A stretch of 64,000 nt of DNA, from the NCBI RefSeq assembly GCF_030272615.1, contig NC_081414.1, positions 54,397,636-54,461,635 on the forward strand. The letters run 5' to 3'. The notes under the pieces were generated by a model that saw only the letters and a program-made list of their open reading frames with translations, ran no database searches and was not told where the DNA came from. This stretch comes from Cryptomeria japonica. Taxonomy: Eukaryota > Streptophyta > Pinopsida > Cupressales > Cupressaceae. This document shows positions 1-12,264 of the stretch, one piece after another. The first letter of the stretch is position 1. Every line of letters begins with the position of its first letter. The position numbers and the translations under genes were made by a program.

Positions 1-1339
1 ATCAATATATACTGATGATAGATAATAGAATGTGGTCTAAAACATTGATGCAAAAAAATTTCATACAATTCAACACAGAAACAACAAAATTAATATAATA
101 ATTATGAAAACCTAATATTATTAATTTAAAAGATCTATTAAAAAAAACTAAATTCTTTGACAAATTAGAAAAAATTCAAAACTTTCTGCTTATTATTTTC
201 AATGTTTATATGGACATTAGTCGCCTATGGTGGAGAGACTGGAGTTGAAAAGTTAATACTATCTTTTTCTGCTATATAATTGCAAGGTCTCCTAGTGGTT
301 GTCTCAGTTCGCAATCTATTATAGAGAAGATTAGTTGATTCTTCAATTGGATTAGTAGAATCAGAGGAACTAGGATTCCGAAGATTGGTCCCAAAATGGC
401 TTATGACTTAACCTTGTTCATAGACATGAGCAACTTGAAATGTCAAGTACTGAATGCCCTGTACAGTACATGAAACACCTCTGCTAATCCTATCCTTAGA
501 ACCAAGATAGCTAGATGGAAATGCCTTTTCAGATTTTTTTCAGTTAACTTGGAAAGTAGATATTTTGGAGATTTTTTTTTTTTCACAATTTTTATGATTG
601 AAATTTTTTTTTTTGGCTCGAGACATTGAAATTATGTTCTATTATTCCTCAGCCCACTATACGAATCATTTAGTTTTGATGTTTGGCACTAGTTATAGTT
701 TCTAGGCATTGCATTTTAGAATGTCATAATGGTCACGAGATGAAATTCCTGAATTTCAATTTCCAAAGTGATGATTTTTAATGATAAGCACGATTAAGAT
801 TAGCGACCATTTTTTGGGTTACTAGCTGCTAGAGCTTGAAGGTTGTTTGTTTCCTTTTTTCTGGGGAACTGTCATTCTAACTTGCACCCTTAAATAGGGA
901 TCTCATATTTAACCATTTGAAATTTTTGAGTTATGAAATTACTCAAGTAGTTATTCAATACTCTAAAAGCTCTCTACTAGATATGGATAGCTCTATACTA
1001 TTATTCATTAGTTTTTGCAACTACAAAGTGTTGCAGATTTTCTGAGAGCATTAGACACCACCTCATTGTCTCTTGGCCTTGGAGAATTACAAAGTAATGC
1101 GTGTTTTTTAAGTTTCTGAAATACTGGGAAGCCTAAACAATCTAAAGTAATGTAGATTGCAATGTCAAATAATTATTAGTTTTCTACATTTGAAATAGTT
1201 CTCACAATAAATTGTTTCAGAAGACTTGATACCATCATACCAGATTAGGCACCAAACCACAGGAGATACCAATATTACCAATACTCTCCACTGAGTACCA
1301 ATTCATCAAGAGACTCTGATCTCTTTGAACAATAGGTAG
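1..1339. other. Unassigned AT-rich sequence
   Basis: No open frame with recognisable protein similarity is visible on either strand. There are several A/T homopolymer runs (for example near 570-615). I see no tRNA, no LTR boundary and no tandem array. It is probably decayed repeat DNA, but nothing in it proves that. Confidence 0.4.
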
Positions 1340-1759
1340 ATGATCATAATTGACCTTGTTTACATTGATAATCCATCAAAAGTCTTGCCTATTTGACCTC
1401 ATGGAGGCCTAATGAGTAAGGAGGTGCTCTTGCACCATACCCCCCCTATAGAAAAACTCATGTCCCATGAGGGGATTCCAACTTCGTGTTATGAATACAC
1501 ACTTGATACACCTACAACAAATGGATAAAAACTAGAACACAATGGCACATTAGACCAAAATATATTACCAACCACCATAACACTTGGTTGATACCAATAA
1601 CTGCCTTGTGGTGCTTGCACTTGCACCCTCTCCAACACTTGTTTAGTCTCTTCCTTGTGTACCTACCCCTTAACACCTGCATTTACATGTTATTTGTTGG
1701 TCTTTCCCTGCACAAAAGGACACATAATTGATCCGATCATTACCCCTGTAAACAAATCA
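1340..1759. other. Unassigned stretch next to a gypsy remnant
   Basis: This lies downstream, in the minus direction, of the Ty3/gypsy protease remnant, so reverse-transcriptase sequence would be expected here in an intact element. Read on the minus strand it is broken in all frames and I could not recognise RT motifs. It may be decayed pol or unrelated DNA. Confidence 0.3.
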
Positions 1760-2248
1760 CTATTTTTCGGCCTTCTCTAGCCTTGAATTGGCTGCAACTT
1801 CCACATCCTTGAGTAGTGTCTTCTTAACAAACATAACTATTTTACTCTTACCCTTGACATCATTATTCATTGGCATTAGAGTATACTTAACCCCATCCTT
1901 TTCAATAATATAAGTGTTCCTCCTACCATCATAACAAGTATTGTTATCATATTGCCAAGGTCTACCAAGTAGAATATGGATATATTCCATGGGCAAGATA
2001 TCACATAAAACACTATCTTTATACTAACCAACCTGAAAATCAACCTTTGCTTGTTCCTTCACCTTTAAAGTAACATCATCATTAACCCAAGAAACTCTAT
2101 AAGGATTCTTATAAGGTATCCTTTCCAAATTCAATTTCTCAACCATTTAAGTAGAAACTATGTTATCAGTAGAACCAAAATCAACAACAATAGTACAAAC
2201 TTTACCTTTGCATTGACACCTTGTTCTAAAGAGGCTTCTTCTTTGTAT
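1760..2248 (-). pseudogene. Ty3/gypsy retropepsin and linker remnant
   Basis: Read on the minus strand from about 2248, the frame gives an aspartic-protease-like block (VVDFGSTDNIVS, the D-x-G-S active-site loop of gypsy pol, with F in the usual S/T or G position). It continues through a K/R-rich strand region to the typical post-protease linker (LPMEYIHILLGRPWQYD, then CYDGRRNTY), which in plant gypsy polyproteins sits between protease and reverse transcriptase. There are in-frame stops after VST and after DFQVG, and the frame ends at 1760. The remnant is cut sharply at about 2250, exactly where the long-LTR element begins, so it was probably the target of that insertion. It is not functional. 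The family assignment is firm; clade is not resolved. Confidence 0.75.
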
Positions 2249-2254
2249 GGGTTC

Positions 2255-5117
2255 CGTTGTGACCTTTTTCACACATCGCCCCATTGGAAATGGGGACCCC
2301 CCCTTTTTTTTTCCTGCTTTCTAGGGTTTTTGTTAGTGTCTTGTGGCCTTCTGCTTTAGTTTTGCCTAGCCTTGCTCAATTTTGAACGGTTCAAGTCCTA
2401 GAGATTGAAAGTTAGTTTTGGTAAGCCAAGTGATAACAGAGTCTGAATACCGTCAAAGTGCTTAGAAAGGCCAAAGGACAAAGATCGCAATTGATTTGGA
2501 TGAATTTGAACAATTAGAAAGTTTGCTTTTTTACTTTTTCCTATTTTTTAGGAAGTTTCATTTGTGGCATTTTTAGCCCAATCCCCGGTTGATTATTTTT
2601 AGAAAATTTTCTCTATTTTTTAGGGATGCCTTATTTTTGCTTTTTCGGAGTGGGGACGTAGGGTTTGCACTGATACCATTGACCTGCTTCGATCGCGATC
2701 AAGAATTTCCATGTTTTTACCTAAAAAGCTAGTTTCCTACATTTTAGGGGTCATGACGCTTCAGATGGTTTGCCTGAGTGAGGATTTCAAATTTCAAGTC
2801 AATTTGGATAAAATTGGTAAAATTGTGAAATTTTAAAATTTTCCACATTTTTCTAAGTCTAGCTAACGAATGATGTTGAGTGTTATGGCAGGTGATGAAA
2901 ACTCTGCCCAAGGTGCTAGTGATGGAGGTGTCCTCAAAGTCTGTCATGCTTGGTGGAGAGGTCATAAAACTCCACCCTATGGGTTGAAGGCATCAAAAGT
3001 CTGCCATGGAGAGATGTTCCAAAGTCTGCTTGAGGTCTCTTAAAACTACGCCCTACCTAAAGCTCATCAAAATCCACCTTGAGGAGGTAGACTAAAACTC
3101 CATCCTATGCATTGAAGGCATCAAAGTCTGCCCTCATGAGAAGTGAAGAAAGTCCGCCATGTTGGAGGGAGCACCAAAGTCTGCCATGCTTGGGGAAGTA
3201 GTCAAAAGTCTGACTTGAAGAGGGAGCACAAAACTCTGCCCTCCTTGATGCCTTCAAAAGTCCACCCTTCGAGATAGTTTCAAAAGTCCGCCTAGCCATG
3301 GAGAGATGCCTCTAAAGTCCACCTTGGGAGAAGTCTCTAAACTCTGCCATCCTTGATGGAGAGGTTCAAAAGTCTTCCATGTGGTGAAGTCATTCAAAAG
3401 TCCACCCATGATGGTATGCAAGCCTCTTAAGGCCTCCCAAAACTCCGCCTTAGAGGTTGTCTCTCTAAACTCTGCCCTATGGGATGATACCTTCAAACTC
3501 CGCCCTTGGTGATTTCATTCAAAAGTCCATCTTGAGGAGGTGATCCAAAAGTCTGCCTTGGAGAGGTCATCCAAACTTCACCTTGCTTGGAGTAGTTCAA
3601 AAGTCCCCCATGTGGTGAAGTCATTCAAAGTCCGCCTTGGAGGAAGCACAAAACTCTACCTTGAAGCATGTCTCTCCAAACTCCGACCAAGCATGATGAT
3701 GGAGGTAGTCCAAAACTCCACCAATGGAAATGTCCTGAAAATTCCATCTTAGGGTGAGGAGATGGCAAGCATGATGATGAAACCCTCCATGATGCCAAGT
3801 GGTGGTCTTCCAAAACTCCACCCTAGTCTTGGAGGTAGAAGAAAAGTCCGCCATCCTCGGTGAAGAAAAAGTTTGCCCTCCAAGCAACAAGAAAGATACT
3901 TCAAAAGTCCTCCTGAGTCAAAGATGAAGCCAAAAATACTTGCTAAGTATTAAGGAAAGGAGAATATTCCTTGGTGATGTCATCCAAATCCTCTGGAAAT
4001 TCGAACTGTGGATGGAATTAGAAAGTTTTGAAAGAAGATATCTCAAGATCAAGTTTGAATTTATAGACTAAAATCAATTTAGAAACTTGCACAAGAAGAA
4101 GATTTTTGAACTTAAAGAGATGACAAGCCAATTGAAGGATAAAATGGAAACTTTCTTTGTGGATACGACGGACTGTGGATGAATTAGAAACATGAATTGG
4201 AAAAGAACTCCATGTTTCTAATTGCAAATTCAAACTTCATTACAAATAACTTCTTCACTTCTTCATTCCCACACAAAAGTTCGAACTTTCTGAGCAAGTT
4301 AAGAGAAAATTTTAGAGTTATCTTGCGGGTTCAAAGAATATTTTCACAGGTTAAACATATTAATAATCATTTCTAGCTCTATTCTTCATAAATGCCAATA
4401 GGTTTTTGAGTTTAACTAGCTAATAGGAGGCATATCATTCAAATTTTCTGAGTTTTCTAAAGATCTTTTTGTCTTCTTGTCTTTTCTTCTCTCCCCATCG
4501 AAGGAGAAGTTGGTTAAGTGTAGATTTATTACATTCTCTCAGTTTCAAAATTCGTTGGAGATGATTTTAATGGATTTATCCAAATTTTTAGTAAGAAAGG
4601 TCATGTTGGACTGAATGGGATGAGGGTTTTCAAAGATTATTAGACCTGGTTTTGGATTGAAATTGTAAAAGTGTGGAGTTTATATGTGAAAAATTCCATA
4701 TTTTTGTGACTAAGTCTCAAGATTAGAGTGAGAGTACCTACCACTTAGTCATCAAGATCTCAAATATCTTATCTAAGTTCTGATTTCTAACTTAATTTCC
4801 TTTGGTTTTACAGGTTGCAGATGGTAGTAGAAGCAAGATCATCATAGAGACCACAGTTGGAGTTTCAAGTCAAATAGAGGATTGAGGACAAGTTCACAGA
4901 CAAGGTTCATCTAGACGTGAAGATAGCCAAAATTTGGCTAAGTATGGGAGATCTTTCACAAAGAAAATTTCAATTTCCTCAATTATGATGAAGCCATGGA
5001 GAAATTATTCTCCAAATTTCAGGGTATTTAGGAGGACATGATCACAACAAATGTCTAAACAAGTTTATCCTATTTGCAAGGGGTTATCTAGAGCTTTCAC
5101 CCTCCTCTCGTAGAACA
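2255..5117 (+). repeat. Left (5') LTR of the LARD-like element
   Basis: This aligns by eye with 9348-12264 along its whole length, from the opening GTTGTGAC...TTTTTCACA block, through TCGATCGCGATCAAGAATTTCC, the minisatellite, and the closing block ending CACCCTCCTCTCG. It is about 50 bp shorter than the right copy because of small indels. Divergence between the two copies is obvious to the eye, so the insertion is old. Confidence 0.7.
2930..3910. repeat. Degenerate minisatellite inside the left LTR
   Basis: About 1 kb is built of irregular units of roughly 25-45 bp, each centred on a CAAAAGTCCGCC-type core (variants CAAAGTCTGCC, AAAACTCCACC), joined by GGAGAGGT, CTTGATG or GAAGTCATT linkers. 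The pattern leaves short open frames on both strands (peptides rich in ADF/AEFWE on the minus strand). These are by-products of repetition, not genes. Confidence 0.75.
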
Positions 5118-5122
5118 TAAAT

Positions 5123-5140
5123 TGGGGCCACGAAGAACCA
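5123..5140 (+). promoter_or_regulatory. Possible primer binding site of the LARD-like element
   Basis: Five bases after the left LTR lies TGGGGCCACGAAGAACCA. It begins with TGG, as a site complementary to a tRNA CCA end must, and is in the expected place. I could not match the rest to a particular tRNA from memory. The homologous position after the right LTR lacks it. Confidence 0.3.
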
Positions 5141-5204
5141 AGCATAGAGTTGTCAACAAGAAATTATTCTAAGAAATTCAACAATTTTCCTTCCGAGCTT
5201 CATG

Positions 5205-5535
5205 GGCCTGCCAATCATTCCTCCTGAACCAGGAAGAGATCCTGAACCAGTACTACAGCCAGACTTGAATTTCAATGATGAGCAAGAAAACATCATCACA
5301 GAATTATATAGCTTATCTTGAAGTGTAAAAAGAAATTATCCTGACTAGTGTTGAATGTGCTTTATCCTTGAAGAGGAAGAAGCGATTGTTGATCACATTG
5401 AAGCACATATTCAAGGAAGAGAGCAACATCCATTGCCACCCCAAGGAGTTGATCCAGCTCCCATACCTTCTCCTGCACCACCTCAACAAGATTAGGATTG
5501 ACTCATGCTACGATGGCGCCTCGGCATCTTCCAAC
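5205..5535 (+). pseudogene. gag-like proline-rich fragment of the LARD-like element
   Basis: A plus-strand reading starting near 5205 gives a proline- and acid-rich peptide (PPEPGRDPEPVLQPDLN, then DEQENIITELYSLS) that stops. Related text resumes further on as DHIEAHIQGREQHPLPPQG and APIPSPAPPQQD, followed by MAPRHLPTNQIAPSQDAQIQ near 5512 in another frame. Composition and place directly after the left LTR suit the start of a retroelement gag, but there is no zinc knuckle and no family match I can name. Several stops and shifts show it is dead. Confidence 0.4.
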
Positions 5536-5659
5536 CAATCAGATTGCTCCAAGTCAAGATGCCCAGATTCAATGAACTTGACTTATCCAAAAATGAAACT
5601 AGACACATACTTTAGTGAGAATGGCAACTATGCCACATGTAATGTTCTCATTCATTCAA

Positions 5660-6500
5660 ACTGATAGAGTTTTGGGAAACCCTTATTAGGGTTTGTAGCT
5701 TTCAATTTGGGCCCTTGATCACTGTTTGATCTCGACCATTCATTATTTTTCTAAAAACTATATAAGGCTACCTCCTCTCATTTGGAGGGTGTGAGGTTTT
5801 TGATATATTGTTGCATGAAGGTCGTTTTAAAATTATATATTTCATTTGCACTTTCTCTTAAGGCTTTGTAATCTCTATTGTTTGAATGATTAGCATGGTT
5901 TCAATTTCCTCAACACATTAGTTAAAATTAATTTAGATTTGCTTTCATGTTATTAGAATTGAATGAAGGATTTGATTAGTGTTAAGTGATGATGTATCTT
6001 TGCTCATACTTTTGGTGAATGGATGATTTCCATTTCATTGTGCAAAGTTAGTCTGAGCCTATCCTTTGTGCATGCCAATATTTCAATCATAAGAACAACC
6101 CATTAAACATTGCACCCACTTTGTGTAGTTGTCCTCAGTGTGGCAAAGCAAAGTGTGGCTACCCAAGAGCACCTAGTTGATACCATCTTCGGAGTTCGTA
6201 GGATTAGATTAGCTTTCTCAAACCCTATCCCTTTTTCCCTTTTTCAAAGTCTAAATCTCGAAAATCCAAAAAAAAAAGAGCCTAAAATTTCTAAATCCGT
6301 CTAAGTCCAGCAGCTTCAAAGACAACTGTTAATGTAAGTCCCCCTTGAGATTTTCAGCAAACACTACCCAAGTAGCTATCCCACTAAAGTCGCTTGTTCA
6401 CACATATAGACCTTGGAATTAGTAGTGATTTTTCAGGAGAGGATAGAATGCCTTCAGGTATCTTATTCTAATGTTTGGTAGATGATAAAACAAACACCAA
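5660..6500 (+). other. Promoter-like or nested-LTR-like stretch
   Basis: The stretch has a good TATA motif (CTATATAAGG at about 5758) followed by a pyrimidine-rich leader (CTACCTCCTCTC), as in a retroelement U3/R. It starts TGATAGAG after the gag-like fragment and reaches CCAACATAAAA, after which TGGCACTAGAAGGAGGG (6505) resembles a primer-site position. It could be a nested solo LTR or simply the element's own leader. No second copy is present in the window to settle this. Confidence 0.3.
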
Positions 6501-6660
6501 CATAAAATGGCACTAGAAGGAGGGTTGTTCATTATCAAGTCTTGAATAGCTGAACTCGAATTTGTATTTGTAGAAGTTGTCCACAACTTTTTTTGTACCC
6601 TCCTCCCATGTGCAACATAAAATGGTGCTAGAAGGAGAGCTAATCATTTTACAAGTGGAG
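6499..6660 (+). repeat. Short direct repeat, AACATAAAATGG core
   Basis: AACATAAAATGGCACTAGAA at about 6499 and AACATAAAATGGTGCTAGAA at about 6615 recur 116 bp apart, each followed by a GGAG-rich stretch and a TCATT. Both look like the junction between an LTR end (CA), a spacer and a primer site beginning TGG. One may be a duplicate made during reverse transcription. Confidence 0.4.
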
Positions 6661-6875
6661 AAATTCAGTTGGAGAGAACCAGTATGAACTTAGAAATGCC
6701 AGATCGGAGATATATTAGATCTCTTTTATGTCAAAAACTCCCAAAAAAGTGAAAAAATGAAAAATCTTAAAAATTAAAAAAATCAAAAAATGATTTCTTA
6801 ATGGATGGGTGACTGTTCCATATTTCTTACTATCGAGACATTCTCCTTGTGGATATTGCTCAAATTTAGGAAAAT

Positions 6876-8150
6876 TTGAATGCACAACTGCACCCTAGGA
6901 ATTTGTCTCGATTTACCATACCAGGGAGATGCCAGATTCATGAAATGATTGAGCATGATGAGATCAATTGCATGGCATTCTTGTCAAGGATAGAATTAGT
7001 TCTACATGGAAATTTTTTCTTTTGGGATGTTCCAAAACCAGAATTGTGCATAAAGCCCGACAATGAGGGCAATGGAAATGATCCTTTCACAAGATTCATA
7101 CTCATAATTTAAAATCAGATAGAACAAGGTAATGTCCACTTGAAGGGCGTATTGCTTCCTTGTTGGTGTAGGATTCACAATGAACCACATTCACAATTCG
7201 CTTGTTTTATATGTGAAGAGGCTATCAACCAAGCTAGACGTCACTTAGGATTATCAGAATTTCCAAGGAAATGCATCAGGAATGAGCATCTTAGTCCTAT
7301 ATCAAGAGAACAAAGTATTGCAACCTCTTCAAGTTATGAATGAAGAAAATTGGAAGAAGATAGTAGAATTGAATCAGGCATTCAAGTGGATGAAGATTGT
7401 TCCTACATCACACTAGAATGAGAGGTCATTGGAATAAAGATCAAAGAAGCAATAGAATACATCCAAGCACAAGGAACTGCCCAAGGCAGTTGTCAACATA
7501 TGGAAACAAATGAATATACAGAAGTGCAAGTTATTGAAGATCAACCGGAAATGGAAGATTTAGTTCAAAATAGAGACAATGCCCTTCAAGAAGGAGTTGT
7601 CCTTGATGAATAATTTCATTCATGCACACTCAAGATGGAAGAAATGATAAGCACCTTGAGACAAGATGGAATATTTGATGATCAATGGGCTATCAAGATG
7701 GAAGCAGAATATGAAGTGCAATTCAGGGCGACGCTTGATCCAATGTTCACAGTCATAGAGGAATTGCTAGATGAAATTGAAACAAATGGAATGCTACCTG
7801 ATGAACAAGTAACTATGACAGGGACAGAAAATGAAGAACAATTCGGGTTGGGGTTCAATCCATTGTTAGGGATTCAAAAGGGACCAACACATGAAGTATT
7901 CCAAATTTCTGAATTCCCTTTTGAATCTAATTCCCACCACACTCCACCTAATTTGGAACGTGACTTTGATCTACATGCAAGTGCTATGGTTCACCATCAA
8001 CTTCGACCTCTGAAAGAAGTAATGGATGACAAGCAAGATTTCCTATATGTGAATGAAGACCACTAGGTTGTATCTTTCCCTACTATTGACTATATAGAAT
8101 ATCATTTTGATTATGGAGATTCAGGAAACAAATTGTTTATGGATTAATCA
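6876..8150 (+). pseudogene. Unknown acidic ORF of the LARD-like element
   Basis: One reading frame runs from about 6876 to 8150, interrupted only by scattered stops (7110, 7341, 7422, 7611 and 8064) and no frameshift. The first part has a C/H-rich patch (CWCRIHNEPHSQFACFIC, 7160-7215) that may be a variant metal knuckle. The rest is strongly acidic and glutamine-rich, including a clean 143-residue open piece at 7635-8066 beginning MEEMISTLRQDGIFDDQWA. A different frame (8107-8334) continues with a hydrophobic tail. I do not recognise the family. Because the frame survives as one unit inside a pol-less element, it was probably translated once, perhaps as a structural or gag-linked protein. Codon 1 is not certain; related sequence may begin upstream of 6876. 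Confidence 0.45.
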
Positions 8151-8339
8151 TGGTCTGGATGAATTGCCCCAGTTACTAATATTTCCTGAAGTTTTGCTTG
8201 ATTTTCAAAATTGTACTTCAAAAGAATATTTTTTCGAGTTTAAAGATAAGTTTGCAAAACTTCAGACTGTGACTTTTGTGTTATTGTTGTTGCATGTCTT
8301 GAGAAATCATGCTAGGAGTCAAGTATATACTTAGGTCTT

Positions 8340-9347
8340 TTGAGTGTGGCTCGCTTAAAATTTTTTCTTTTAGTTAGAGTAGGTTTCTTTCATTTTGTGT
8401 GTTTAGTTTAGTTGTCTTTGTTTCCTTAGTTTGGCTTGCTTTGGTTATCTTGGTTGTTTTTGCTTTTGCTTCCTTCTGTGTGCTTTAGTTTAGTAATAAA
8501 GGAGGATTCCCATTAGTGAAAGGGTGATGTTGCTTAACACACATATATTGGTTTGACCTCGCTAAGTTATGTTATGGGTATTCCTTTGGTAAATATTTGT
8601 GGAGAACTTTTGGATTTTAGATTAATTGTTTCTAAAGTATCTTAAAGTTAGGATGAGTATTTGACTAGAAAGGGAATCATCAATTGTATCTTGACACTAA
8701 GTCTTTCAGTCATTATATCTTATATACTTACAGAATTCTCTGAGTCATTTTGGTATCCCTAAGTGAAGTTATGGCAAGAGAACATAAAGAAATTCATCAA
8801 AAGTCTTACTTTAGCACCACCATGGTAAAATTCATTGCTTACAAGCCAAAGTGTGGAAATATGTGAAAAAAAAAGAAAAGAATATCAAGAAAGAGTAAAA
8901 GAAAGAAAATGAAGAAAATAAAAATGCATGGCTTTTGGGTGTGCGAAAATCTCTATAGGTGTACCCCTCAAACTAAAACACAACTTTCTAGAAGTAGAGA
9001 AATCTTTGTGAGATTATAGAGATAACCTCATCAGGGCTATGGATGCTCGCTAGCAACGAGGCTCCATCCAAGGATTCTTTTGGAGTTAAGACAAAGCACT
9101 TAAACTATGTAACTTACCATGATGGAACTAAAGAGTCCTAACGATCTTATGAGATAGGAATAAATGAATTTGCACACACTAATAATTTAAGGATGAATGA
9201 TCTTGATACAATATAGGATTCCTCTTTCCTTTTTGAATGCCCTTCTGAGTGGGCGGGTAAGTTAGCTATAATTAATTTTTGATTCTAAGTTCGAAATGGG
9301 TTTTATCTTAGGATTGCTCAGGAACATTTATTTGGGTTGGCGCTAGA
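8340..9347. other. Non-coding 3' internal part of the LARD-like element
   Basis: No readable protein on either strand. It contains purine-rich tracts (around 8865-8925) and ends in GGGTTGGCGCTAGA just before the right LTR. A clean polypurine tract next to the LTR is not visible, which is one reason the element's orientation is not certain. Confidence 0.35.
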
Positions 9348-12264
9348 TGTTGTGACTTTTTCACAAATCGCCCCATTGCAAATGGGGACCCTCCCTTTTT
9401 TTTCCTACTTTCTAACATTTTTGTTAGTGTCCCGGTGCCTTCCACTTTAGTTTTGCCTAGCATTGCTCAATTTTGAATAGTTCAAGTCCTAGAGATTGAA
9501 AGTTTGCTTTTGCAAGCCAAGTGATAATAGAGTCTGGATATCGTCAAAGTACCTAGAAAGGCCAAAGGATGAAGATCGCATTTGATTTGAAAAAATTTGA
9601 ACTACTTTCTATTTTTAGAAAGTTTGCTTTATTGTTTTTTCCTATTTTTTAGGAAGTTTGCTTTTTTGCTTTTTACTATTTTTAGAAAGTTTGTTTTTTT
9701 GCTTTCTCCTATTTTTAGAATGTTTTCCCTATTTTTTAGGGATGCCTGCTATTTTCTTTTTCAGAATGGGGACCTAGGGTTTGAACTGATACCATCGACC
9801 TGCTTAGATCGCGATCAAGAATTTCCAAGTTTTGACCTAAAAAGCTAGTTTCCTAAATTTTAGGGGTCATGGTGCTTTAGATGGTTTTCCTGAGTGAGGA
9901 TTTCAAATTTCAATTTAATTTGGTTAAAATTGGTAAAATTGTGAAATTTTGAAGTTTTCCAAATTTTTGTAAGTCTGGCTAATGAATGATGTTGAGTATT
10001 ATGGAAGGTGATGAAAACTTTGCCTAAGGTGTTAGTTATAGAGGTGTCTTCAAAGTCCGCCATGATTGGTGGAGAGGTCATAAAAATCCGCCCTATGGGA
10101 TGAAGCCATCAAAAGTCTGTCATGGAGAGATGTTCCAAAGTCAGCTTGAGGTCTCTTAAAACTCTGCCCTACTTAAAGGTCATCAAAATCCTCCTTGAGG
10201 AGGAAGACTAAAAATTAGCCCTATGCATTGAAGGCATCAAAGTCCACCATGTTGGAGGGAACACAAAATTCCACCATGCTTGGGGAAGTAGTCAAAAGTT
10301 TGCCTTGAAGAGGGAGCACAAAACTCCACCCTCCTTGATGCCTTCAAAAGTCTACCCTCCTTGATGTCTCATCAAAGTTTGCGCTCCTTGATGCCTTCAA
10401 AAGTCCACCCTTGGAGATGGTTTCCATAGTCCTCCTAGCCATGGAGAGATGCCTCCAAACTCTGCCCTGGGAGAAGTCTCTAAACTCCGCCATCCTTGTT
10501 GGAGAGGTTCAAAAGTCCCCCATGTGGTGAAGTCATTCAAAAGTTTGCCCATGATGGTATGCAAGCCTCTTAAGGCCTCCCAAAACTCCACCTTAGAGGT
10601 TATCTCCCTAAAATCCGCCCTATGGGATGATACCTTCAAACTCCGCCCTTGGTGAATTCATTCAAAATTCTGCCTTGAGGAGGTAACCCAAAAGTCCACC
10701 TTGGAGACGTCATCCAAACTCTGCCTTTCCTGGAGAGGTTCAAAAATCCACCATATGGTGAAGTCATTCAAATTCTGCCTTGGAGGAAGTACAAAACTTC
10801 GCCTTGAAGCATGTCTCTCCCAACTCTAGCCAAGCATGATGATGGAGGTAGTCCAAAAATCCACCCATGGAGATGTCCTCAAAAGTTTGCCTTAGGGTGA
10901 GGAGATGGCAAGCATTATGGTGAAGCCCTCCATGATGCCAACTAGTGGTCTTCCAAAACCCCTACCTAGTCTTGGAGGTAGAAGAAAAGTCCACCATCCA
11001 TGGTGAAGAAAAAGTCCGCCCTCCAAGAAACAAGAAAGATACTTCAAAAGTCCACCTAAGTCAAAGATGAAGCCAAAAATACTTGATAAGTATTAAGGAA
11101 ATGAGAATATTCCTTGGTGATGTCATCCAAACCTTCAAGAAATTCGAACTATGGATGGAACTAGAAAGTTTTGAAAGAAGATATCTCAAGATCAAGTTTG
11201 AATTTATGGACTAAAATCATTTAGAAACTTGCACAAGAAGAAGATTTTTGAACTTAAAGAGATGACAAGCCAACTGAAGGATAAAATGGGAACTTTCCTT
11301 GTGGATATGGTGGACTGAGGATGAATTAGAAACATGAATTGGAAAAGGTCTCCATGTTTCTAATTGCAAATTCAAACTTCATTACAAGTACCTTCTTCAC
11401 TTCTTCATTCCCACATAGAAGTTCGAACTTTCTGAGCAAGTTAAGAGCATATTTCAGAGTTATCTTGCAGGTTCAAAGAAGATTTTCATGGGTTCAACAT
11501 ATTAATCATCATTTCCAACTCTATTCTTCATAAACGCTAACTGATTTTTTAATATAATAGGCTAATAGGAGGCAAATCATTCAAATTTTCTGAGTTTTCC
11601 TAAAGATCTTTCTGTCTTATTGTCTTTTCTTGTCTCCCCATCGAAGGTGAAGTTGGTTAAGTGCAGATTTATTACATTCTTCGAGTTTTCAAAATTCATT
11701 GGAGATGATTTTAGTGGATTTATCCAAATTTTTAGTTAGAAAGATTACATTGGATTGAATGGGATGAGGATTTCCAAAGATTATAAGACCTAGTTTTGGA
11801 TTGAAGTCGTAAAAGTGTGGAGTTTATATGTGAAAAATTCCATTTTTTTATGACCAAGTATAAAGATTAGAGTGAGAATACCCACCACTTAGTCATCAAG
11901 ATCCTAAATATCTAATCTAAGTTCTGATTTATAACTTAATCTCCTTTAGTTTTATAGGTCGTAGATGGTAGCAAAAGAGGGATCATCATAGAGACCACAA
12001 CTAAATTTTCAAGTTAAATAGAGGATTGAGGACAAGTTCATAGACAAGGTTCATCTGGGCATGAAGATAGCCAAAATTTAGCTAAGTATGGGAAATATTT
12101 CACAGAGAAAATTCTAATTTCCTCAATTATGATAAAGGCATGGAGAAATTCTTCTCCAAATTTTAGGGTATTGAGAAGGAGGACATGATCACAGCGAATG
12201 TCTAAACAAGTTGATCCTATTTGCAAGGGGTTATCTAGAGCTTTCACCCTCCTCTCGCACAACA
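9348..12264 (+). repeat. Right (3') LTR of the LARD-like element
   Basis: 2917 bp, starting TGTTGTGAC and ending GCACAACA, so its two ends are inverted copies of each other over seven bases. Homologous throughout to 2255-5117. It is followed by TAAATCAC. The TAAAT is shared with the base run after the left LTR, which leaves the exact end uncertain by about five bases. Confidence 0.7.
10040..11060. repeat. Degenerate minisatellite inside the right LTR
   Basis: Counterpart of the left-LTR array: irregular units with AAAGTCCGCC/AAACTCCACC cores and the same linkers in the same order, but with insertions, for example an extra CCTCCTTGATG unit near 10340-10400. Unit order is largely conserved, so the array predates the insertion and was not built independently in each LTR. 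Confidence 0.75.

Larger units (their letters stand above)
2255..12264 (+). mobile_element. Long-LTR non-autonomous retrotransposon (LARD-like)
   Basis: Two long direct repeats (2255-5117 and 9348-12264) flank about 4.2 kb of internal DNA. The right repeat starts TGTTGTG and ends CACAACA, the short inverted ends expected of LTRs. The left copy has lost the first T (CGTTGTG) and ends GAACA. The internal part has no reverse transcriptase, integrase or RNase H that I can see, only a gag-like fragment and an unknown acidic reading frame, both on the plus strand. This fits a large retrotransposon derivative moved in trans, probably by a gypsy element. No target duplication is evident: GGTTC lies on the left and TAAAT on the right. 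Orientation is inferred from the coding strand and a possible primer site after the left LTR. Confidence 0.65.

Noticed and set aside
3254-3496. Minus-strand open frames across the minisatellite (also 3621-3890 and 10397-10639)
   Set aside because: The frames follow the repeat units, have no motifs and are matched by equally long frames on the other strand.
2930-3910. CRISPR-like array of spaced repeats in the LTR
   Set aside because: Units vary in length and sequence, there are no unique spacers of constant size and no cas genes, and the same array exists in the partner LTR. It is a degenerate minisatellite in plant DNA.
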